NCBI GenBank assembly: GCA_035448825.1
Contig: DAOTJS010000006.1
Location: 38,430-102,429 of the forward strand
Direction of reading: 5' to 3'
Length of the DNA: 64,000 nt
DNA from: JAGNGI01 sp035448825
Lineage (GTDB): Bacteria; Fidelibacterota; UBA2242
Under the pieces are notes generated by a model that worked only from the letters and a program-made list of their open reading frames with translations, was not told the DNA's origin and made no database searches. This document shows positions 36,799-43,103 of the stretch, piece by piece. Position 1 is the first letter of the stretch, and each line of letters starts with the position of its first letter. Made by a program: the position numbers and the translations under genes.

Positions 36799-36817
36799 GT
36801 GGACAAGAGACTTAGAC

Positions 36818-36993
36818 AGCATAACCAACATTATCTGCAATAAATTCAGAAAAATATATTTCTTGAAATCCGTAATAAAACATCAATATTTTCTGTCTCT
36901 TAATCATCGCTTATTCTCAAATAACACCAAATTATACACAAAATTGACCTATTTAACAACTTGATTTTTATTTCGCTATGTCAAAGAGCCGCT
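36818..36993 (-). promoter_or_regulatory. CRISPR leader with promoter
   Basis: The AT-rich stretch between the leader-proximal repeat and the end of cas4 contains, on the minus strand, TTGTTA (36959-36954), a 17-base spacer and a perfect TATAAT (36936-36931). Transcription would start near 36925, about 105 bases before the first repeat, and run into the array. The repeat's handle orientation agrees with this direction. Confidence 0.7.
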
Positions 36994-37578
36994 TTAAACA
37001 CAAATATTTTTGTAAGTGCAGTCAAAGCATTGATTATGATTTTCACTCTTTTCCGGAATATTTTCATTCTGGATAATTCCAAGGAGTGCAGATATATCGT
37101 TAATAATTTTTTGCTTAGTTTTTGCGGTATAGTCAACTTTGACCTGACGATTGCCGTCCCGAATATAAAAAATGAACCCGCATTTGACCGGTTTTTGATA
37201 AATATCTTCCAGCATCAGGCAATAACTCAAAATTTGGGTTTTATGGGAACGATAGACGAATTGCGGATAAATGGCATATTTATAATCAATTGGTGCCAGG
37301 GAACCGTCCGCCATAGTTACGACCTCGTCCACGACGCCTCGCAGGTGATATTTTTCGCTAATAAGAAATACATTCGATTCGCGCGCTACTGCGCCGACTT
37401 TTTTCCAGAGGTAATCTCTGTTGTGCAACTGGCGCTCCTCGTGTACTTCTCGTCCTTTCTGAACTTTATACCGTCGGTCTTCGTATTGCGGAATCTTCAA
37501 TACGTTCATAAAATAGATGAATCGCGGGCAGAAGTAATATTCCAATAGTTCAGTTGGAGTAATCTTCAGGGATTCCAT
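36994..37578 (-). CDS. cas4: CRISPR-associated exonuclease Cas4
   Basis: A 194-residue Cas4 nuclease, which in active systems trims prespacers and selects PAMs. The four iron-sulfur cysteines are in place: Cys17 (YYFCPRF) and Cys184, 187 and 193 (CFDCTYKNICV). The RecB-type nuclease residues are visible as H46, GVVDEVV (D84), IDYKY (D98, K100) and the QIL motif. It is 24 bases downstream of the Cas7-like gene and next to the leader. With cas1-cas2 deleted (see 41765-42208) its role is presumably lost or changed. Confidence 0.95.
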   Translation of the reverse strand: MESLKITPTELLEYYFCPRFIYFMNVLKIPQYEDRRYKVQKGREVHEERQLHNRDYLWKKVGAVARESNVFLISEKYHLRGVVDEVVTMADGSLAPIDYKYAIYPQFVYRSHKTQILSYCLMLEDIYQKPVKCGFIFYIRDGNRQVKVDYTAKTKQKIINDISALLGIIQNENIPEKSENHNQCFDCTYKNICV

Positions 37579-37602
37579 GAAAATGTAAAGTAACCTATAA
37601 AA

Positions 37603-38433
37603 TCATCCTATATCAACATTAACCATTCCTGCACCGACTGACTTCCAACCACCCAAAAGATGTATACTTTCTAGCGCAGGAACAATGATATTATTGATAA
37701 TATACTCTTGTCTTTTTTTAAGTTCTGTCTCTGACCAACTAATAAGCCACTTGTCAAAGTAATCATTATCAACTTTGCGTGACATTCCGAAATCCAAACT
37801 AAGGTTTGGATTCTGTAATACAGTTTCCAGTTTTCCTTTAAATATCGTTCCTGGAACTACCTGTTCCCCATCCACTTTGGCTCCTTTTGCAGCAGTATTC
37901 ATCTTTCGGTCAATTCTGATTCTGGTTTGATCAATATATTCGGCTTTGCCTTCTGGAAAAAAATTAGGAATTCGTAAAAATCCCATAATTCCTGTACATC
38001 CCATTAAATAGCAAACAGGGCAAATACCGGATTTACTGAGTTTAATATTATCACCATCAACTTGAATAGAACAATATTCATTACGGTATGTGCCATGAGA
38101 CAATAACTCCTTCTCAAACTTTGTCGGATTGGTGGCTGGTAGGCATGGTTTTATAAGTTCTGCATCTCTTATATTAAACTCTTTCATGAAAGTATCCGAT
38201 TTATTAATGAACAATTCTTCCAATTGGTTTCTCAGAGCACCCTTAAAGCTACTGGCAGGAATGACTGGTTTTTTATCTACCTTAAATATTGCTCCTTTTT
38301 TCTCTGTTAACGGAGATAGAGATGCGCCAATGTGCAAGAAACTACCATCTCTGACTCTCACTGTTAGAGGAATTTGTAGAATTTTTACAGTTCCTTCATT
38401 TTTCTCTACAATCTCGACATTTTTAACCTTCAT
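37603..38433 (-). CDS. Cas7-like RAMP protein of the type III-like module
   Basis: A 276-residue RRM-fold backbone subunit. The start at ATG 38433 has GGGAGG at good spacing and overlaps the previous stop (ATGA); a TTG at 38448 is unlikely. Family features: LHIGASLSPLTEKKG, the classic PVIPASSFKGALRNQLE, and the glycine-rich loop HLLGGWKSVGAGMV near the C-terminus. CPVCYLMGCTG is a possible zinc site resembling the C..C of Csm3/Cmr4. A target-cleaving Asp cannot be assigned safely; KVDKKPVIP offers a candidate. Being the only Cas7 of the module, it would form the whole backbone. Confidence 0.85.
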   Translation of the reverse strand: MKVKNVEIVEKNEGTVKILQIPLTVRVRDGSFLHIGASLSPLTEKKGAIFKVDKKPVIPASSFKGALRNQLEELFINKSDTFMKEFNIRDAELIKPCLPATNPTKFEKELLSHGTYRNEYCSIQVDGDNIKLSKSGICPVCYLMGCTGIMGFLRIPNFFPEGKAEYIDQTRIRIDRKMNTAAKGAKVDGEQVVPGTIFKGKLETVLQNPNLSLDFGMSRKVDNDYFDKWLISWSETELKKRQEYIINNIIVPALESIHLLGGWKSVGAGMVNVDIG

Positions 38434-39017
38434 TTTAATACCTCCCAATATGTTGTTAATGAATTCAATTTTCTAACAAAATAGGCAATTTCTTCAGTCG
38501 AAACATTGGAATTATATAAATCTTTCACATACTCAAGAACATTTGACAATGCTTTGTTATGAGGGAATGATATCCTATTGATCTTGTCGATAAAATATTG
38601 CTCTACAATAACTATATCATATCTTTCGACTACCTTTCCATAATCATCCATTTCCGGTAACTTGCATTCAACCAAACCAAACCAATTTAGATTGTTAAAG
38701 AGTTGTTGTAGTAAATTTCTTTTATCGTTAAATGCGTTTTTTAAACAATCTGCCAAGGTTTCAAGATATTTTATTTTTTCCTTACGCCATTGATTTGCAT
38801 TCTTTTCTGACTGCCTGATATTCTGAATACGACTATCGATTAACTCAATATATTTTCCCTTGTCATTTTTTTCAAAAAATGAACGCAATTCTTGATTCCA
38901 TTCAACGCCACGAAATAATACCGGAATAGTACTTCTACTACGTTTATCATAAGGGCTATTAAAAATATCCTCATTATTCAATACTTTTTTAAGTACCTCA
39001 TCCATTTTACTCATCAT
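38430..39017 (-). CDS. putative small subunit (Cas11-like) of the type III-like module
   Basis: A 195-residue, charged, largely helical protein with no clear family signature. The start is the ATG at 39017 with AAGGAG seven bases upstream; it overlaps the Cas5-like stop. Segments such as KNANQWRKEKIKYLETLADC and NDKRNLLQQLFNNLNWFG suggest a helical bundle. Its place between Cas5-like and Cas7-like genes, tight overlaps on both sides, size and composition suggest the Cas11 role, bracing the crRNA-target duplex. This is inference from position. Confidence 0.5.
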   Translation of the reverse strand: MMSKMDEVLKKVLNNEDIFNSPYDKRSRSTIPVLFRGVEWNQELRSFFEKNDKGKYIELIDSRIQNIRQSEKNANQWRKEKIKYLETLADCLKNAFNDKRNLLQQLFNNLNWFGLVECKLPEMDDYGKVVERYDIVIVEQYFIDKINRISFPHNKALSNVLEYVKDLYNSNVSTEEIAYFVRKLNSLTTYWEVLK

Positions 39018-39663
39018 AGTACGTCTCCTTTTCAATTAAAACTTCAGGTGCTTTTACCAGACTGCCCGGAAACAATGCTCTTTTGTACACTCCGGATATT
39101 GAATGCTCATCTGGTTTAAATAAATATCCATAAACAGGTTCAATTACTCTGACTCCAAAGGGTTCGCAGTCCTCTTCATGGATTTTTACGTTTAACAATC
39201 CTTGTTTTATAGGATATTCCTCATGACTAATTTCAACTACTTGACATTTTCCGAATCCTTTACTTTTCAAGGCGCCCATTTGAAAAGACAAATTTTTTAT
39301 TAAGGAGTAGCCGTTATTTTCTGGAACGATATAAATATTCGCTAAAATTTTGTCCTTGGAATAACTCTCATATCCCAAGAGTTCTGCATTTTCGGCTCTG
39401 TATGGTGAGAGATATTGGGCAAAAATCGGCATCTTGGATATCCCCAGAGCTTTATCTCTAATAGAATATGTAAATTCTTTAATTTCGTAAGTTCCCTCTA
39501 TAAAAAGACCAACGGCTTTTACTTCTATGCCAAGGTAGTGTTTGAACGCACCATCAATTGTTGAAGATGGAATTGTAGTCTGACAAGGACGAAAAACGCC
39601 GCCTTTAAATCTTTCTCCGATAATAATGGATTCTATTTCTAGTAAAAGATGAACAAATTTCAC
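39007..39663 (-). CDS. Cas5-like RAMP protein (Csx10/Cas5 group)
   Basis: A 218-residue RAMP. It begins MKFVHLLLEIESIIIGERF, then RPCQTTIPSSTIDGAFKHYL (IPSSTIxGAxxH is the Cas5/Csx10-type version of the IPGSSxKG loop). A glycine-rich loop GALKSKGFGKCQVVEI follows at about 155-170. The start is a GTG just after the Cas10-like stop; the Shine-Dalgarno AAAGGAGG sits inside the end of the upstream gene. Probably caps the crRNA handle in the complex. Confidence 0.75.
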   Translation of the reverse strand: MKFVHLLLEIESIIIGERFKGGVFRPCQTTIPSSTIDGAFKHYLGIEVKAVGLFIEGTYEIKEFTYSIRDKALGISKMPIFAQYLSPYRAENAELLGYESYSKDKILANIYIVPENNGYSLIKNLSFQMGALKSKGFGKCQVVEISHEEYPIKQGLLNVKIHEEDCEPFGVRVIEPVYGYLFKPDEHSISGVYKRALFPGSLVKAPEVLIEKETYYDE

Positions 39664-39666
39664 TCC

Positions 39667-41709
39667 TCAATCACCTCCTTTCAGTAATTGATAAAGGTTT
39701 AAAAATCTCTCAGGTAAGATACCTTCATTGACGTAAAGTTGATATACATCTTGACCCCTATCTTTTAATCTAAGCGTTAATTCTATTTCAGAGTTTAGTT
39801 TTTCAAAAGACTGAATTACGTCATATAAAGAATTTTTTGATATTTCAGATTGTTTTAGTTTTTCAATAATATTCATAATCTGTTTTACCTCCCTTTCAGA
39901 GTAACCCCCTTTATAAATATTCTGATTGTGGATGTTTAAAAAGTTGTTACACTCCGAATTAAAAAAACGCAAGTGTTCACGTACCGGATACTTAATATTA
40001 GCGAAACTCAATGCTAAACTGACCGGAGAATCCTCGTCGTGTGGGCAGTCGGGTAAGTATTTTTCCATAAGATATATGTATATTTGAATGATTTTTGTCG
40101 CCAGTTCGGCAGAATATAAAAAAACGCCCAATTCGTCATACTCTGCAATTGGTTTCTTTATTCTGATATTTTCCTCAATTGCCATCCAGAATTCATCTAA
40201 TAGTTTTCTATAGTCATTATTGAAATCAACCTGCAGGGCGAGTGGACGAAATTCGGAAATAAGTGTGTCTTTCTGTGTTAATGTGTAGCTTTGGTTTATA
40301 ATTTCAATATATTCTTCAAAAGATTTCTGTAACCATTTTTCAAGTTTGTCTTGTTCTAAAGAGAATTTAAACCAGCAGACTTTTTCACCCTGCCACTCAT
40401 TGTAATATTCCGAAAATGGCTGATGTGAATTACGAATATCCCAGCAATTTTGGCAAATCCATTCTTTGACATTTTCATGAAACCAGGGATTGTCTAGATG
40501 TTCATTACTTTGACAGACTTCACAAATACCAGTTTTAATATCTAAATCTGGTGTTGAAGAAATTATTTTTATTTTTACCTTAGTATTACGGTTATTAAGC
40601 ACTTTGATTCGTTCTATATCTTGGTTCTCCCTAGCTTTCAACACTTTTTCACTTAGATTGGATTTAAGTATTCCAAGGTCAGCGGTAGTCTCAACACATC
40701 TTATCGTGAAACCAGCCTCTGTAAACTTCCGAAATATTTCGTGTAGATCATCGTTTTCCGTTAGAAGTAATTCGATAAAATCCGGTGTATGAAAAAGGAC
40801 ATTATCTCTATACCTATCTACAAGATCATTGATCAATTCATTGCGTTTCTTAAATATGTTTAAATCGTGAAGCCTGACAGGAGTTTGATTTGAACAGATA
40901 TGGCATTTTATCATACGTCCCTGAAATTTTCCTTTTTTAATATCATCCTGATTATTCGCAACTGTTCGTTTACTGCCTTCTGCTTCGCTAATCAATCTTA
41001 CCTTATTTTCATTGTTCAATTTTATAATGTATTCTTCACCGCATTTTTCGAAATAAGTGAATTTCTTTAATACACTAAAGATTTTTCCAACCAGTTCTAC
41101 ATGAGTATAAAGTGAGGTAATATTTCTGGGAAGAGATTTGTCTTCTGGAGTGAGTCTCAGGTAATTCTCATATTTGGTGAGAAATTCCATTCCTGAATGA
41201 CAATTTTGAATTTCGCTAAAAATTTTATCAATATCTTTCTCAGTTCTAAATGCTGCCCAATACTGACCATTTGTTTCCTCTTCTTGATAGTATTTCTTGT
41301 TCCATAGCTTCACAATACCTCTTAATCTATCAAGTTTTTTAATTCCTAATTTTTCCATTATAACTTTTTGTATATCAGAATTGGTATTATCTGGTGTGAA
41401 TGTACCAATTTCTAATGTCGATCGAGATGAGGAAGCAGCCAAATGATCCGACAAAATCAGTATAAAAAGATCACCTTTATAATCATCTGGTATATCTTTC
41501 CACTTATTAATTTCGTCATCAGTTTCCCAGTCATCTGGTTTTCTCTTATCTTTTCTTTTATGATGGTATTGTCCCCACCATGATGGAGAATTTGGTTTTT
41601 CAATATTCTTTTCTTCAAATTTGAAATCATCAAAAGTATGTCCGGCTATTTTCAATTCATCGCTAGCCAGTTTTCCAATATCATGTAATTCAGGTATAAT
41701 CTCTTTCAT
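39667..41709 (-). CDS. Cas10-like large subunit with HD motif but no GGDD
   Basis: A 680-residue protein. The ATG at 41709 has AAGGAA eight bases upstream; the longer frame overlaps the cas1-cas2 remnant and a promoter-like TATA stretch. It opens with the HD nuclease motif ELHDIGKLA (His9, Asp10), followed by SDHLAASSSR (88-96) and RNITSLYTHVELVGKIF (about 195-211), which match Cmr2/Csx11-type Cas10. Zinc cysteines: CHIC (269-272), CEVC (396-399) and CQNC (419-422). The second palm is recognisable by SPVSLALSFANIKYP (561-575), but the region where GGDD should precede it reads GVFLYSAELATK (528-539). The cyclase is thus probably inactive while the HD nuclease may work, as reported for subtype III-F. 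Confidence 0.75.
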   Translation of the reverse strand: MKEIIPELHDIGKLASDELKIAGHTFDDFKFEEKNIEKPNSPSWWGQYHHKRKDKRKPDDWETDDEINKWKDIPDDYKGDLFILILSDHLAASSSRSTLEIGTFTPDNTNSDIQKVIMEKLGIKKLDRLRGIVKLWNKKYYQEEETNGQYWAAFRTEKDIDKIFSEIQNCHSGMEFLTKYENYLRLTPEDKSLPRNITSLYTHVELVGKIFSVLKKFTYFEKCGEEYIIKLNNENKVRLISEAEGSKRTVANNQDDIKKGKFQGRMIKCHICSNQTPVRLHDLNIFKKRNELINDLVDRYRDNVLFHTPDFIELLLTENDDLHEIFRKFTEAGFTIRCVETTADLGILKSNLSEKVLKARENQDIERIKVLNNRNTKVKIKIISSTPDLDIKTGICEVCQSNEHLDNPWFHENVKEWICQNCWDIRNSHQPFSEYYNEWQGEKVCWFKFSLEQDKLEKWLQKSFEEYIEIINQSYTLTQKDTLISEFRPLALQVDFNNDYRKLLDEFWMAIEENIRIKKPIAEYDELGVFLYSAELATKIIQIYIYLMEKYLPDCPHDEDSPVSLALSFANIKYPVREHLRFFNSECNNFLNIHNQNIYKGGYSEREVKQIMNIIEKLKQSEISKNSLYDVIQSFEKLNSEIELTLRLKDRGQDVYQLYVNEGILPERFLNLYQLLKGGD

Positions 41710-41764
41710 AATATTTTCCTTATTGATTCTGTATAATATACTATAAATTCGTTCATAAACTATG

Positions 41765-42208
41765 TTAAAATAATAAGGCTTTGACTTCATCGGTGACCAA
41801 TTTCTTATCGAATGCTTGTCCAGCAGTGATGACTTTCTTGAAATCCGGTTCACACATTGGAAAGATATAGACACTATCAGTGTCCGGATCTATCAAATCT
41901 TTGACCTTCATAACTAATTCGTCCAGCAGAGTATGATTGATTGTACCGAGAAATACTCGGGTAGTCGAGCCCATCCGAGCGTGCCAGAAACGGCCAACCG
42001 GGTCACCGTATTTATTAAGAATGAGAATGTCAATATTAGATTGCAAAGCCAATTCGATGGCATCCGAAGTAATGTTAGTTCCGGTAAAGATCAGGATCGA
42101 AGAGACTTTATTGGGTGAGATGGTATGGCGTTCGCCTTGTGAGAAGACCTCGAACATTGAGCCTTTTTTCGAAATGGATGAGCCGAAGGTGGAAAGTATG
42201 ATTTGCAT
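41765..42208 (-). pseudogene. cas1-cas2 in-frame deletion remnant
   Basis: A 147-codon frame. Residues 1 to about 83 are the N-terminal beta domain of Cas1 (MQIILSTFGSSISKKGSMFE; SDAIELALQSNIDILILNKY; GDPVGRFWHARMGSTTR). Residues of about 85-147 are the C-terminal two thirds of Cas2 (VFLGTINHTLLDEL; DPDTDSVYIFPMC; AFDKKLVTDEVKALLF). The Cas1 catalytic helical domain, with its Glu-His-Glu/Asp site, and the Cas2 N-terminal strand are absent. The simplest reading is a deletion of about 0.8 kb joining adjacent cas1 and cas2 genes near 41945-41965 without shifting the frame. The product cannot integrate spacers. Confidence 0.85.
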
Positions 42209-42312
42209 ACTAAATCTCCGGCGTCAGCAATTCCTTCGTGGGCTGATGGTATGATTCTCTATGATTGTCGGTAATCCTATTACTGAAGTTGTGGGTTAAT
42301 AATAAAAGATAG

Positions 42313-42343
42313 AGGCACTGCCCCGTTTTACGGAGCAGTGCCT
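42313..42343 (-). terminator. hairpin terminator between the coiled-coil gene and the cas1-cas2 remnant
   Basis: AGGCACTGCCCCG pairs with CGGAGCAGTGCCT across a TTTTA loop, a 13-base stem with one G-T or mismatch. On the minus strand it is followed by a T-rich stretch (TATCTTTTATTATT). It lies 25 bases past the stop of the coiled-coil gene and would end transcription coming from cas3. Confidence 0.6.
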
Positions 42344-42367
42344 GATTCCAATGGTTACCTTCGAGTC

Positions 42368-42724
42368 TCAATGTTTGTCCGTAACTCCGAATTCCAGCCA
42401 GCGGGTTTTGTCAATTGCGAGTTTGACGACTTTCTTGGCTTCGGAATACATTTTGTTCAAATTTGCCAATTCAGCATCCAGTTCGGCAGTTTTGGCTTTC
42501 AAATCGGCCTTTAAGGACTCTTGCTCGGCATTGAGCCGCTCGACATTTCCGATGGTGGTGTTCAAAGTAGCGATAAAATCAGCGTTAATGCCCCGCCTAG
42601 CTATCGTCTCGGCATTAGCCTGCAGACCAGTAGCCATTAGTTTACCGCTGTTTACTGTTTCGGCAAAACTTGTTTTGGTCATTTTGCGCTCCTTTGTGGT
42701 CTCGGTTTGAGTTTCATCTGTCAT
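42368..42724 (-). CDS. small coiled-coil protein inside the cas operon
   Basis: A 118-residue protein that I do not recognise with certainty. It has an excellent ribosome site (AGGAGGTG). After a short Thr/Glu-rich start comes MTKTSFAETVNSGKLMATGL, then a coiled coil at about residues 45-100 (NVERLNAEQESLKADLKAKT, AELDAELANLNKMYSEAKKV), ending with TRWLEFGVTDKH. Similar small proteins seem to occur in other FCB genomes outside CRISPR loci, so it may be cargo rather than a Cas protein. It is flanked by hairpin repeats on one side and a terminator on the other. Confidence 0.65.
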   Translation of the reverse strand: MTDETQTETTKERKMTKTSFAETVNSGKLMATGLQANAETIARRGINADFIATLNTTIGNVERLNAEQESLKADLKAKTAELDAELANLNKMYSEAKKVVKLAIDKTRWLEFGVTDKH

Positions 42725-42921
42725 AATGACACCTCCTGTGAATTAATTTTATATAGTGTTAGGCTTATATCCGAGAGCATCTTCAGACCACTTTTTGAAG
42801 ACTTTCCGGATAAATGTTTGGGTAGAGTTATTATTACTCCTGAATGAGCGTTTCCATTTCCGGTGGAAAGCATTCCGTGATTGAAAATTTTCCGTACGGT
42901 TCCGTACAGAGGTCGCCCCAA

Positions 42922-42983
42922 GTCGGACATTGATTGTCCGACATAGTGGGAAAGGTTGTCCTAAGTCGGACGAAGATTGTCCG
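42922..42983. repeat. two tandem GTCGGAC hairpins in the cas3 downstream gap
   Basis: GTCGGACA-N5-TGTCCGAC (42922-42942) is a perfect 8-base stem. A second copy, GTCGGAC-N7-GTCCGgg (42965-42985), has a 5-base perfect core. They are about 43 bases apart and share flanking AAGT...GAT words, so they look like a duplicated unit. The rest of the 379-base gap (42725-43103) shows no recognised gene; a 144-codon frame across it has no family resemblance. Confidence 0.7.
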
Positions 42984-43103
42984 GGATAGGGGAAAGGGAT
43001 ATTGATACGGATATTAGATTGTATATAGTCTGGGAAATGGACCGCAGGGTTATCTTCCTGGTGATAACATCTCATAAATTCATTTATAGGTAGATTAATA
43101 GAC

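Larger units (their letters stand above)
35444..36817 (-). CRISPR. CRISPR array, 17 repeats and 16 spacers
   Basis: Repeats are 37 bases, reading GTTTCAATCCTTAGTTTG then GTGGACAAGAGACTTAGAC on the plus strand; spacers are 36-38 bases. The reverse complement ends in ATTGAAAC, the usual 8-base crRNA handle, so the array is read on the minus strand from a leader at its high-coordinate end, beside cas4. Repeat starts: 35444, 35557, 35630, 35704, 35778, 35852, 35925, 35998, 36111, 36186, 36261, 36334, 36407, 36480, 36553, 36627, 36741. Repeats at 35444, 35998, 36627 and 36741 are 77 bases long through a 40-base insertion. Variants: CCTTGG instead of CCTTAG in repeats 1-4, 8-10, 16 and 17; GGATAAG instead of GGACAAG in 2-4. 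These distal differences suggest ageing at the left end. Confidence 0.98.

Noticed and set aside
35444..36817. Self-targeting spacers within the window
   Set aside because: By eye no spacer matched sequence elsewhere in the window; a full search was not possible.
35373..36843. Plus- and minus-strand ORFs of 60-98 codons across the CRISPR array, with repeated phrases such as SLVWWTRDLD
   Set aside because: They are translations of the repeats; spacing follows the repeat-spacer period and none has a ribosome site.
42725..43103. Hairpin-rich segment considered as a retron or structured regulatory RNA
   Set aside because: No reverse transcriptase is present and only two short hairpins are visible; recorded only as repeats.
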